Assembly: GCF_013204885.1 (NCBI RefSeq)
Contig: NZ_JABMKX010000002.1
Span: 372,001-436,000 of the forward strand
Length of the DNA stretch: 64,000 bases
Origin: Paenibacillus tritici
Lineage (GTDB): Bacteria; Bacillota; Bacilli; Paenibacillales; Paenibacillaceae
Direction: 5' to 3'
Shown: positions 56,213 through 64,000 of the stretch, one piece after another
Layout of the letters: each line of letters starts with the position of its first letter
How positions within the stretch are numbered: the first letter of the stretch is position 1
The notes under the pieces: generated by a model
What the model was told of the DNA's origin: nothing
The model's database searches: none
Seen by the model: the letters and a program-made list of their open reading frames with translations, nothing else
Program-made: the position numbers and the translations under genes

Positions 56213-58228
56213 ATGACAACACCACAAAAACCACGAAACCGCCTATTCCGGATCACGAAGCTACGAACAGAACTGATGCTGCTGATTATTACAGCTATTG
56301 TGCTGCCCTCATTGGCACTGGTTGCCATATCCACGCAAACCTCAGAATCCGCCCTGCGCTCCAAAATGGAAGATACCACCCGCTCCAGTATCCATCTCCT
56401 GGATAAAACACTGTCACAATTGATTCTGCTGGAGAGCGCAGGGGTGAATGAGCTGGCCTATCAGATGAGCAGCGCCGGGCTTACGAACCAGTCTGCACAG
56501 CTGCGGAAGCTGATCGACAACTTCAAGCTGGAGCATCCTGAAGTAGATATCGTGGCTCTGGGTAACGACGAAGGGAAATACATGTTCGCACCGGATTCTA
56601 AGCCGGAGAATTATGATCCCCGCATACGCGACTGGTACATAGATGCATTGAAGACCCCGGAGAGCACATCGGTAATTGATCCTATTTTCTCCAAAGTAAC
56701 GAACAGCTATATCCTGCCGGTGTCCAAGGCTTTTCCGGACGGCAAGGGGGCAGTTACGATCAGCATCAGCATGAACCAGCTTATGGAGCTGGCCAAGAAT
56801 GTCAGTCTGGGGGACAGCGGCTACGTCTTCATCCTGGACGGTAACCACAAGGTGATCTATCACCCTGCGATGGAGATTGCTGCAGAAGCCACAGGCGCGA
56901 TGGTCGCTGGCATTAACAAAGGCCCGGCAGGCAAAATCTCCTACAAAGATGCCGCAACCGGTACGCAAATGGACGGGTTCTACATCACCAATGAGCAGAC
57001 CGGATTCACCTTGGCCGGAGTGCTTCCTGAGAATGAATACACGAGGGCGGTCTACCCCATTATGTACAAATCTGCCATCGTTCTTGTCGTTGCGCTGCTG
57101 GCCGCTGCAGTAGTTACGTTCCTGATTATCCGCCGGATCACCGGGCCGGTAGAACGCCTGAACCGTTCCGCCAAAAGGGTAAGCGAAGGGTATCTGGATG
57201 AATCTGTCCAGACCAGCCGCAAGGATGAGATCGGTGAACTGGCCGGCAATTATAATGAAATGGTCGCTTCTCTGCGCCGGATGGTACAGGAGGTTGCCGA
57301 GACCTCGGGCCAGCTCGCCGCGGCCAGTGAACAGCTCACCGCCAGCACCGCTGAGAATAGCAAGGCGGTCGAGTATGTGACAGAGCTGGTTGAGGAATCT
57401 ACCCGGGGAGTGGAAATCCAGGCTTACGCATCTGCCGAAGTTGCTACAACCATGGAGGAGATGTCCACCGGTATCCAGAAGATTGCATCCGCCTCAGAGG
57501 CGATTGTGAGCGCCGCGATACTGACGGAAAAGGATGTCTCCACCGGCAGCTCCAAAATGCAGGGGGTCGGGGAACAAATGAAGACCATCCGCGATTCCGT
57601 GCAGCAGTCCGGTACTCTGATCGCTGAGCTTAACGGGTTAAGCACCAAGGTGGCAGAGACCAGTACTGCGATCTCCGCCATTGCCAAGCAGACCAATCTC
57701 CTGTCGCTGAATGCCGGTATCGAAGCGGCCCGGGCCGGAGAACATGGCAGAGGCTTCGCTGTCGTTGCCGGTGAAGTACGCAAGCTGTCGGAAGCCACGA
57801 ACAGCAGCGCCGGGCAAATCCAGGAGACCATCTCCGAGATGGTACGCCTGATCGCCAGTGCCTATGATGTGATGAAGCATAAGGTAGCCGGGGATGTGGA
57901 GCAAGGCTTGGCGCTCACGCTGGAGGCCAATGAAGCCTTCATGCAGATTGAAGAGTCCACCCGGCAGGTCGGTGAGCAGATCCATGAGGTCTCGGCCATT
58001 ACGGAGCAAATGTCGGCGAGCAGCTCAGAAGTAGCTGCCTCCGTCCAGGAGATGGCCAAGATTGCCCGGGCGGCGCTCGACTCCTTCCAGAGCGTAACAG
58101 CAGCTACCGAGGAGCAGCTTGCCTCAATGGAGGAGATCACCTCCTCCTCCGCAGCGCTCTCCGGCATGGCCTCCGATATGCAGGGGCAGGTGGAACGGTT
58201 CCACTTCGAGCCGCAAGGCAAGGCTTAA
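56213..58228 (+). CDS. Methyl-accepting chemotaxis protein (dCache sensor)
   Basis: Chemoreceptor of 671 residues. Membrane helices at about 18-40 and 285-306 flank a dCache-type periplasm-side sensor with [13 protein letters not shown] and [16 protein letters not shown]-like strands, typical of amino-acid or amine sensing. HAMP follows (about 307-360), then a long signalling coiled coil whose hairpin tip is [20 protein letters not shown] and [17 protein letters not shown]. Glutamates/glutamines suitable for methylation occur on both arms. Strong ribosome site AGGAGG before the ATG. Single gene; no che genes are nearby. The ligand is unknown. Confidence 0.94.
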   Translation: MTTPQKPRNRLFRITKLRTELMLLIITAIVLPSLALVAISTQTSESALRSKMEDTTRSSIHLLDKTLSQLILLESAGVNELAYQMSSAGLTNQSAQLRKLIDNFKLEHPEVDIVALGNDEGKYMFAPDSKPENYDPRIRDWYIDALKTPESTSVIDPIFSKVTNSYILPVSKAFPDGKGAVTISISMNQLMELAKNVSLGDSGYVFILDGNHKVIYHPAMEIAAEATGAMVAGINKGPAGKISYKDAATGTQMDGFYITNEQTGFTLAGVLPENEYTRAVYPIMYKSAIVLVVALLAAAVVTFLIIRRITGPVERLNRSAKRVSEGYLDESVQTSRKDEIGELAGNYNEMVASLRRMVQEVAETSGQLAAASEQLTASTAENSKAVEYVTELVEESTRGVEIQAYASAEVATTMEEMSTGIQKIASASEAIVSAAILTEKDVSTGSSKMQGVGEQMKTIRDSVQQSGTLIAELNGLSTKVAETSTAISAIAKQTNLLSLNAGIEAARAGEHGRGFAVVAGEVRKLSEATNSSAGQIQETISEMVRLIASAYDVMKHKVAGDVEQGLALTLEANEAFMQIEESTRQVGEQIHEVSAITEQMSASSSEVAASVQEMAKIARAALDSFQSVTAATEEQLASMEEITSSSAALSGMASDMQGQVERFHFEPQGKA

Positions 58229-58276
58229 GCGCAGACGGAGGATATCTGGAAGATGGTATCCGGCTGATGCTTCGGA

Positions 58277-58384
58277 GGACGATTGGATAGCTTAGGGAGG
58301 CGGCTTGGGGACGGACGATTGAATAGCTTAGGGAGACGGCTTGGGGACGGACGATTGGTTAGCTTAGGGAGACGGGTTAGGTAG
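58277..58384. repeat. 36-bp tandem repeat, three units
   Basis: Three units starting GGACGATTG at 58277, 58313 and 58349, with the shared core TAGCTTAGGGAGRCGG. The spacing is exactly 36 bases each time, with a few substitutions and no indels. A degenerate continuation reaches about 58425. The repeat starts 49 bases after the chemoreceptor stop. No gene is supported here. Confidence 0.85.
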
Positions 58385-58561
58385 GCGCTTGGGGGACACT
58401 GGGATAGTCGCTTAGAGGACACTCCGATGTTTAAGCGGGAGAATCCACTCAATCTTAATCCATGATGGAAAGAACTTATGCGACCCGTTAATCCTTTAAG
58501 CAACCTCCCCATTCGTCAATCGCCATTCGCCTACCTTTGTCGGCATTTAGCTTAACAAGGT

Positions 58562-59071
58562 GCACTAATGCTCCTTATTGGCTCATTTAGCCTGCGTCCA
58601 GTAAATTCAAGTGCACTAGTGCTCTTCATTTCCTCATCTGGCCCGCGTCCGCTGAATTCAGGTGCACTAGTGCTCCTTATTTACTCATTTGGCCCGCGCT
58701 CAGTGAATTCAGGTGCACTAATGCTCCTTATTTACTCATTTGGCCCGCTTCCGCTGAACTCAGGTGCACTAATGCTCCTTATTTACTCATTTGGCCCGCG
58801 TCCGCTAAATTCAGGTGCACTAATGCTCCTTATTTACTCATTTGGCCCGCGTCCGCTGAATTCAGGAGCACTAGTGCTCCTTATTTACTCATTTGGCCCG
58901 CGTCCGCTAAATTCAGGTGCACTAATGCTCCTTATTTGCCCATTTAGCCTGCGTCCAGTAAATTCAAGTGCACTATTGCTCTTCATTTCCTCATCTGCCC
59001 CGCATCCAGTCAATTCCGGTGCACTATTGCTCCTTATTTGCCCATTTAGCCTGCTTCCAGTAAATTCAAGT
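58562..59071. repeat. 51-bp tandem repeat, version A (10 units)
   Basis: Ten consecutive units starting with GCACTA at 58562, 58613, 58664, 58715, 58766, 58817, 58868, 58919, 58970 and 59021, each exactly 51 bases. The unit reads GCACTARTGCTCCTTATTT, then CTCATTTGGCCCGCGTCC, then GCTGAATTCAGGT. The head GCACTAGTGC is a perfect palindrome in several units; at 58868 it extends to an 18-base palindrome. Because 51 is a multiple of three, long open frames arise on both strands (17-residue repeats); neither is convincing as a gene. Confidence 0.93.
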
Positions 59072-59122
59072 GCACTAATCCCTTTGATCTCACCAGCTAG
59101 CCTGATCTCGACAGAATCAAAG
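59072..59122. repeat. Hybrid 51-bp unit joining versions A and B
   Basis: This unit begins with the version A head (GCACTAAT) and continues with the version B body (CCCTTTGATCTCACCAGC, then AGCCTGATCTCGACAG). It keeps the exact 51-base length, so A and B are two forms of one array and not separate repeats side by side. Confidence 0.85.
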
Positions 59123-59470
59123 GGATTTATCCCCTTGATCTCACCAGCTAGCCTGATCTCGACAGAATCAGAGGGATTTATCCCCTTGATCTCTCCGTCT
59201 GGTCTGATTTCGGCAGAATCAGAGGGATTTATCCCTTTGATCTCACCAGCTAGCCTGAGCTCGGCTGAATCAGAGGGATTTATCCCTTTGATCTCTCCGT
59301 CTGGCCTGATTTCGGCTGAATCAGAGGGATTTATCCCTTTGATCTCTCCGTCTGGCCTGATTTCGGCTGAATCAGAGGGATTTATCCCCTTGATCTCTCC
59401 AGCTAGCCTGATCTCAGCTAAATCAGAGGGATTTATCCCTTTGACCTCACCAGCTAGCCTGGTTTCACCA
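59123..59470. repeat. 51-bp tandem repeat, version B (6 units and a partial)
   Basis: Units start with GGATTTATCC at 59123, 59174, 59225, 59276, 59327 and 59378, and a seventh at 59429 decays after about 40 bases. The body alternates between CACCAGCTAGCCTGA and CTCCGTCTGGCCTGA forms. The head AGGGATTTATCCCT forms a small inverted repeat at the same place in the unit where version A has GCACTAGTGC. No indel occurs in the array. Confidence 0.92.
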
Positions 59471-59521
59471 TGTAGTCTACTCTCACCCTGTAGACCATGC
59501 AGTCTACTTCCGGTGTACAAA

Positions 59522-59578
59522 AAACCTCTCCTGTGAAATGGCAGATCCCATTTCACCAAGGAGAGGTTTCTTTTTTCC
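59522..59578. terminator. Strong bidirectional terminator
   Basis: A long hairpin: outer arms AAACCTCTCC/GGAGAGGTTT and inner arms GTGAAATGG/CCATTTCAC with a 6-base loop. The plus strand continues CTTTTTTCC and the minus strand TTTTTTGT. It ends helD on the minus strand and any transcript that leaves the chemoreceptor gene and crosses the repeat array on the plus strand. Confidence 0.92.
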
Positions 59579-59601
59579 GTTTTTTAAGATTGCACTAAGC
59601 C

Positions 59602-61806
59602 TTAATTCCCTTCAGGCTCCGGCCAGCCGGAGACGGCTTCCTCCCCCTGAAGCTGAATGTAAGGCGGAAGTTCGCCGCCCCGCAGCAGCCACAGCTCATG
59701 CAGGGCACGTGTGCAGCCCACGTACATCAGCTTGGCATCCCAGGCTGCAGCTCCGTAATGGTCGCTGTCCGCGTCCGCCAGAATGACGGCATCGAACTCC
59801 AGCCCCTTGGACAGGTATACGGGTAGTACGGACAAGCCGCCGCGGTATTCCGTGATGCTGCCGTCAATCAGATGAATATCCTCATAATGCCCGGCAAGCT
59901 CAGCGTACAGCAGAGAGGCTTCCCGCAGGCTGCGGGTCAATACTGCCACAGTGCGGTATTCGCGCCCTGAGAGCATCGTCAGCGCGCTCTTGACCGCGCT
60001 GAGCCGCTTGTCCGTGCCCGCAGCAGCCGCTTCCGGCTGGACATCCTCGTAGGCAATCAGCCGCACAGGATTCCCGCTGCGGAAGACCGGAACGGCCAGC
60101 AGCTCACTGCCGACGCCCGCAGACAGGATGCCGTTGGCAAACTCAATGATCTCCATCGTTGAACGGTAGCTTCGGGTAAGGGCGTGATACGCTGTGTATT
60201 CTGCGGCAAACAGCGTCTGCATCTCCGTCCACTCATGTACCCCTTTATAGGCGTGGATTCCTTGCGACAAGTCGCCCAGAATGGTAAAGGAATGCCCCTT
60301 CACATACAGATCGAGTACGGCAATCTGGAACGGGGAGAAATCCTGGGCTTCATCAATGACGATATGATCGAAGCGTTCGGTCCCCTCATTGCCGTTCAGA
60401 AGATAGTGAATGTAGAGCAGCGGAGGTAGATCCTCTTCGCGCAGAATTCCCTTCTTCAGCTCTTTGACAGTCTCCTTCAGCACCGCTGGCGGAATTTCGT
60501 CCGGCGCTGCTGCCGGCCAGTCCTCCGGTGTCTTGGCCGCGCGGAAGATTTGCTTATATATGGCAAGCGGCTCGTATTTGGGCCACTTGGCGCTGTAAGC
60601 CTTCTCGCGGGCTGCACCTTTTTTCTTGCGGTCCTTCAGCGCTGCCGCCGAAGGGCTCTTCTTCAGTTCCATCTCGATCCAGCGGTGGAGCCGCGCCATC
60701 ACGCGCTCCTTGCGCTTCGCCGGCGGATAAGGCGCATATTCCTCGTTGTGCCAGCGCAGAATCATCTCGCGGGGCAGGACAGCCCCTTCCCACGGGCTGA
60801 AATCCCCCTCCGGCACAGCGCTGGTCTCAAGCAGCTTCACGCTGGATTCAATGACGCTCATCAGCACCGTGGAGCCTTTGAAGCGTCCGGGCGTCTCCTC
60901 TGTAATGACAGGCATCGCTCCCGCCGCCTCGAACCAGCGGCTCATGACCTCAGAAGCATCCTGCTCCGGCAATGTTACGCCCAGCACCTCCGCCGCCCAG
61001 TCCGGGAAGGTGCTCTGGGCAATATTGCCGACCCCCAGCTCCGGCAGCACATCCGAAATATAGTCCAGGAACATCCGGTTCGGGGCGAAAATAATCATTT
61101 TCTCCGCCGAGACCTGCTCCTTGTATTGATACAATAAGAACGCCAGACGGTGCAGCGCCACGGTGGTTTTACCGCTGCCGGCCACGCCTTGAATAATCAG
61201 TGCCGTGTTCTTGGCCGCCCGGATAATCTTGTCCTGCTCCTCCTGGATCGTGGAGACGATATCCCGCAGCCGGTTATCCTTGTTCTCCCCCAGCCGATAC
61301 ACCAGGAATTCATCCGATACCGCCGGTGCGTCGCTGTCACGGTTATACGTGTCTGCCACCCGCTCCAGGATCTGCTTGCGGATCACCACGTTGCGCTTGA
61401 GATAGACAAGCCCTTCGATCAGCCCCTCCGGTGCTTCATAAGAGGCGGCTTCCGTTCCTCCGGTAAAAGAATAAAACAGGCTTGCCACCGGTGCCCGCCA
61501 GTCAATTACAAGCGGACGGTCGCTTACCTGCTCGCGGTCTACGCCGATTTTGCCGATATACAGCGCCTTGCGGTCTTCCTCGTCATTGCCCTGAAAATCA
61601 AGCCGTCCGAAATAAGGCTCCTGCCTAAGCTTGGCAAGATCTTTGCGCCTCTGCTCCCTCGAGTCCTCCAGCACCTGCTCCGTATAATCATGTCCTGTGT
61701 ACACCGGAGTGCTGCGCAAACGCTCAAGGGTAGAGTCAATCTCTGTCAGCGCGCGGTTCAGCCTGTCTTCTTCCTCTTGATAGGCACTTTGAAAGTTGTC
61801 CTCCAA
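59602..61806 (-). CDS. helD: HelD-type UvrD-like ATPase (RNA polymerase recycling motor)
   Basis: Superfamily 1 helicase-like ATPase of 734 residues that in Bacillus subtilis removes stalled RNA polymerase from DNA. An N-terminal coiled-coil arm (about 1-65) inserts into the polymerase secondary channel. Walker A is GVAGSGKTT (207-215), followed by APNRMFLDYISDVLPELG, the arm/insert rich in Lys (KDRKKKGAAREKAY, near 400), Walker B VIDEAQDFSPFQ and the motifs TILGDLSQGIH, LTRSYRST and VGCTRALHELW. The length is slightly below the usual 774. The start is TTG at 61806 after GGAGGT with an 8-base gap. Confidence 0.9.
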   Translation of the reverse strand: MEDNFQSAYQEEEDRLNRALTEIDSTLERLRSTPVYTGHDYTEQVLEDSREQRRKDLAKLRQEPYFGRLDFQGNDEEDRKALYIGKIGVDREQVSDRPLVIDWRAPVASLFYSFTGGTEAASYEAPEGLIEGLVYLKRNVVIRKQILERVADTYNRDSDAPAVSDEFLVYRLGENKDNRLRDIVSTIQEEQDKIIRAAKNTALIIQGVAGSGKTTVALHRLAFLLYQYKEQVSAEKMIIFAPNRMFLDYISDVLPELGVGNIAQSTFPDWAAEVLGVTLPEQDASEVMSRWFEAAGAMPVITEETPGRFKGSTVLMSVIESSVKLLETSAVPEGDFSPWEGAVLPREMILRWHNEEYAPYPPAKRKERVMARLHRWIEMELKKSPSAAALKDRKKKGAAREKAYSAKWPKYEPLAIYKQIFRAAKTPEDWPAAAPDEIPPAVLKETVKELKKGILREEDLPPLLYIHYLLNGNEGTERFDHIVIDEAQDFSPFQIAVLDLYVKGHSFTILGDLSQGIHAYKGVHEWTEMQTLFAAEYTAYHALTRSYRSTMEIIEFANGILSAGVGSELLAVPVFRSGNPVRLIAYEDVQPEAAAAGTDKRLSAVKSALTMLSGREYRTVAVLTRSLREASLLYAELAGHYEDIHLIDGSITEYRGGLSVLPVYLSKGLEFDAVILADADSDHYGAAAWDAKLMYVGCTRALHELWLLRGGELPPYIQLQGEEAVSGWPEPEGN

Positions 61807-61973
61807 TTTCAGTTACCTCCTAAAAGTTATGCGGGCATTCGCTTCCTGAATCTCTCCGAGCAAAACTCGCTCCGGAAGCATGCACCTTAAGTGATGTGAG
61901 CAGTACATCATATCACAACAGGAGCAGTAAAGCCATATATTTCAAACTGCTGCCCGCGCTGCGGATAAGCGGA

Positions 61974-62007
61974 AGCAGAAGGGGAAGCAGCACTTCCCCC
62001 CTCTGCT
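61974..62007 (-). terminator. Hairpin at the 3' end of the purine permease gene
   Basis: Arms AGCAGA/TCTGCT with an inner GGGGAAG/CTTCCCC begin directly after the stop codon. No T-run follows on the minus strand, so termination may be incomplete. The stretch 61807-61973 shows no gene. Confidence 0.5.
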
Positions 62008-62008
62008 G

Positions 62009-63310
62009 TTATCCCATAAGCGCATGAAGCACAAAGTTCGCAATGAACAGCCCGGCAATACCGTACAGCGCCGGAGGGACATCCCTGCCCTTGCCTGTAG
62101 CCAGCTTCATTACCGGATAAGTGATGAAGCCAAACGCCATCCCGTCCACAATGCTATAAGTGAAGGGAATCATCACCATGACCAGGAACGCCGGGAACAG
62201 CTCAGTCATGTCGCTGAGATCCATCTCGCGGACACTCTGCACCATCAGGCCGCCGATGACAATCAGAATCGGCGCAATGGCGCTGTCCGGCACGTAGGCC
62301 AGCAGCGGAATGAACAGGAACGTCGCACCGAACAGCAGGCCAGTGACGAGCGAGGTTAAGCCGGAGCGTCCGCCTGCCGCAATCCCGGCTGTGGATTCTG
62401 CAGCGGCCACCACCGGGCTGCTGCCGAACAGACCGGCCGCGATGTTGGCGATGGAGAGCGCCCGCAGACTGCTTTTGAAGCGTTCCGGGCGTCCAGCCAT
62501 CAGAGTCTGTGAAGAGATCAGGCCGATGTTCTCGAAGACTACAATCAGCAGCAGCAGGAAGACCGCAATCCAGAAGACCAGGCTGAGGACTCCGCTCCAT
62601 TCCATACCGGCGAACACACTGCCATATCCGCTGAACACATGCCCCGGCTCGGTGTTCTTCGGAGCATGAGCCGCTCCCAGCAGATAGGCCAGCCCTGTGC
62701 CTACGATCATGCTGATCAGCAGGCCGCCGCGCGTGCCGCGGATGAACAGTACCAGCGCCAGCAGCAGGGTCACCACCGAGGTAATGACGGCCGGATCACT
62801 GAAATGCCCGATGGCGACAAAGGTTGTGGCGTGGGCAATGACAATCCCGCTTTTTTGCAGGCCGATGAACGTCAGGAACAGCCCGATGCCAACCGTTATC
62901 GCATGCTGCAGATTATGGGGAATCGCGTCGCTTAGGATACGGTAGAGAGAGGTGAAGGCCACAATGGCAAACAGCACACCCGTCACCACCACAACGGCAA
63001 GCGCCTCACGCCAGTCCAGCTTCATGGAATGCACAAGCGTATAGGTGAAAAAAGCGTTGATCCCCATGCCCGGAACGACGATAATCGGCGTTTTGCCGCC
63101 AAAAGCCATCAGCAGGCAGCCAGTGATCGCCGTCAGCAGCGTAGCCACCATTCCGGCGCGCAGCGGCATACCTGCATCATGCAGAATTGCTGCGTTAACC
63201 ATAACAATATATACCGAGGCGAAATACGATAGGATGCCGGCTGCCCACTCCCGTTTCCAGTTGTCGCCGGGCTCCAGTCCCACGCTATTCCGCCACACAT
63301 TCGATTTCAT
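62009..63310 (-). CDS. NCS2 purine permease (PbuG/AzgA type; guanine/hypoxanthine)
   Basis: Membrane transporter of 433 residues with about 12-14 helices. AzgA-group marks are GLEPGDNWKREWAAGILSY near the start, VPGMGINAFFTYTLV (helix 3 region), GLFLTFIGLQKSGIV, and the helix 10 FGSSPVVAAAESTAGIAAGG with the substrate-binding Glu/Ser. It would import guanine/hypoxanthine with protons. The leader was inspected for the purine riboswitch core and none was seen, so unlike Bacillus pbuG it may not be under guanine riboswitch control. Single gene downstream of tcdA's terminator. Confidence 0.92.
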   Translation of the reverse strand: MKSNVWRNSVGLEPGDNWKREWAAGILSYFASVYIVMVNAAILHDAGMPLRAGMVATLLTAITGCLLMAFGGKTPIIVVPGMGINAFFTYTLVHSMKLDWREALAVVVVTGVLFAIVAFTSLYRILSDAIPHNLQHAITVGIGLFLTFIGLQKSGIVIAHATTFVAIGHFSDPAVITSVVTLLLALVLFIRGTRGGLLISMIVGTGLAYLLGAAHAPKNTEPGHVFSGYGSVFAGMEWSGVLSLVFWIAVFLLLLIVVFENIGLISSQTLMAGRPERFKSSLRALSIANIAAGLFGSSPVVAAAESTAGIAAGGRSGLTSLVTGLLFGATFLFIPLLAYVPDSAIAPILIVIGGLMVQSVREMDLSDMTELFPAFLVMVMIPFTYSIVDGMAFGFITYPVMKLATGKGRDVPPALYGIAGLFIANFVLHALMG

Positions 63311-63391
63311 GTAAAAACCTCCACTGAATTATCAAGTTCCGCCGGCTCGCCGGTATAGCTATTATGCCTGTTTATTGCCGCTTCAAGCCGC

Positions 63392-63430
63392 AAAAGGGCA
63401 TACAGCCGGAAACCGGCTACACACCCTTTT
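63392..63430 (-). terminator. Terminator of tcdA
   Basis: Stem AGCCGG/CCGGCT continued by outer AAAAGGG/CCCTTTT pairs, with the T-run built into the distal arm on the minus strand. It begins 13 bases after the tcdA stop. Confidence 0.78.
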
Positions 63431-63443
63431 ACCTGTAAGAACG

Positions 63444-64000
63444 TTATTCAAATGTTATGCCGCCGGTCTCGAGCAGATCCCGTACCGTTACACTGACCAT
63501 AATCAGGCCGACAACCGGAGGTACAAAAGAAGTACTCGCCGGAGGCTGCTTCGCCTTGCGCCGGTCCGGTGCGTCCGCAGGAACAATCTGCTCCGTCACA
63601 TCCTCCCGCGGCTTCACGGGCTTCTCGGTGGAGAAAACCACCTTCACGCCCTTCTTGATGCCTTCCTTACGCAGTCTGGTGCGGATCACCCTGGCAATCG
63701 GGTCCATGCTGGTCTTGGAAATGTCGGCTACCTGGAAGCGGGTCGGGTCCATCTTGTTAGCCGCCCCCATACTTGAGATCATCGGGATCTTCCGGGCCAG
63801 ACATTCCTTGATCAGATGAATTTTGTAAATAATCGTATCCGAAGCGTCAATAACATAATCCAGCTTGTATTGGAACAGCTTCTCGTACGTCTCTTCCGTG
63901 TAGAACATATTCAGGGCAATCGTTTCGCATTCCGGATTGATCAGCTTGATGCGGTCCACCATCAGATCGGTTTTGTTCTGACCGATTGTTGTGGTCAGCG
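63444..64000 (-). CDS. tcdA: tRNA threonylcarbamoyladenosine dehydratase TcdA (5' part outside window)
   Basis: C-terminal 185 residues of the E1-like enzyme that cyclises t6A37 in tRNA. The frame stays open to the window edge (LTTTIGQNKTDL before the first Met), so the internal ATG at 63962 is not the start. Visible marks are VIDASDTIIYKIHLIKECL and SMGAANKMDPTRFQVADISK, followed by RVIRTRLRKEGIKKGVKVVFS and a C-terminal VPPVVGLIMVSVTVRDLL. The adenylation glycine-rich loop lies beyond the edge. In Bacillus subtilis the equivalent yrvM sits next to rarA; here about 8 kb separates them. Confidence 0.93.
   Translation of the reverse strand, partial: LTTTIGQNKTDLMVDRIKLINPECETIALNMFYTEETYEKLFQYKLDYVIDASDTIIYKIHLIKECLARKIPMISSMGAANKMDPTRFQVADISKTSMDPIARVIRTRLRKEGIKKGVKVVFSTEKPVKPREDVTEQIVPADAPDRRKAKQPPASTSFVPPVVGLIMVSVTVRDLLETGGITFE

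Noticed and set aside
58225-58512. Minus-strand frame of 95 codons with 12-residue repeats
   Set aside because: It is the translation of the 36-bp tandem repeat, overlaps the chemoreceptor stop and has no ribosome site.
58277-59470. CRISPR array
   Set aside because: Units are contiguous and similar along their whole length, with no unique spacers of constant length between identical repeats, and no cas genes are in the window.
58568-59536. Plus-strand open frame of 322 codons made of 17-residue repeats
   Set aside because: It arises because the 51-bp repeat is a multiple of three and lacks stops in this frame. The start is inside the first repeat with only a weak AAGGTG before it. The composition (LLIYSFGPRPLNSGA type) resembles no known repeat protein. 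Kept as a repeat, though ribosome profiling could overturn this.
58885-59559. Minus-strand open frame of 224 codons over the same array
   Set aside because: Its start lies inside the terminator hairpin of helD and has no ribosome site. The repeats give GINPSDSAEIRPDGEIK-like peptides purely from the array.

Overview
The window looks like chromosomal DNA of a Paenibacillus-type Firmicute. The signs are GGAGG-type ribosome sites with several TTG starts, three paired YesM/YesN-type two-component systems, CUT1 sugar ABC loci without their own ATPase, an SLH-anchored laminarinase, a GH9/GH48 cellulase pair, and CymR, RarA and HelD. I see no phage or plasmid genes, insertion sequences, CRISPR array, tRNA or rRNA. 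The assignment rests on gene content recalled from known families, not on a database search.

Layout. 0.1-11.2 kb: a YesM/YesN pair, then a cytosolic GH94-like phosphorylase and a very large surface GH16 beta-1,3-glucanase. 11.9-17.5 kb: housekeeping genes (zinc-ribbon protein, PRC-barrel YrrD-like, cysteine desulfurase, DUF523, SRAP protein), then a GH13 neopullulanase-type enzyme and an unlisted 59-codon gene. 17.6-35.2 kb: two adjacent same-strand sugar loci, each with a binding protein, two permeases, a YesM kinase and a YesN regulator. One carries a lipoprotein GH32 levanase/inulinase; the other a GH172 (DUF2961) enzyme and a divergent GH32-like enzyme. 35.3-37.35 kb: a three-gene SOS cassette around a UvrX-like Y-family polymerase with LexA boxes. 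37.5-43.9 kb: a putative envelope polysaccharide O-acetylation cassette (lipoprotein, DHHW, MBOAT, SGNH) next to an OmpR-type two-component system. 44.2-47.2 kb: VanZ-like protein, CymR, MnmA. 47.4-53.1 kb: secreted GH9 and GH48 cellulases. 53.8-55.6 kb: RarA and a CD3324-like protein. 56.2-58.2 kb: chemoreceptor. 58.2-59.5 kb: tandem repeats only. 59.6-64 kb: HelD, a purine permease and TcdA (cut by the window end).

How it fits together. Most of the window serves plant and fungal polysaccharide use: beta-1,3-glucan (GH16 outside, phosphorylase inside), cellulose (GH9 + GH48), alpha-glucan (GH13) and fructans or fructose dianhydrides (GH32 outside, GH172 + GH32-like inside), under two-component control and probable CcpA control (cre-like sites). 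These sit between members of a block that I recall as contiguous in Bacillus subtilis (yrrD, trmU/mnmA, yrvO, cymR, rarA, tcdA). The window therefore reads as a conserved backbone opened by several carbohydrate and envelope islands.

Best candidates for something undescribed are: (1) a perfectly phased 51-bp tandem array of 17 full units in two sequence versions that keep a (near-)palindromic head at the same phase, with the same 51-bp spacing also present in unrelated intergenic repeats at 11.6 and 53.6 kb; (2) the GH172/GH32-like/ABC/two-component locus, a predicted difructose-dianhydride or alpha-fructofuranoside pathway; (3) two unknown proteins co-transcribed with an SOS-controlled Y-family polymerase.
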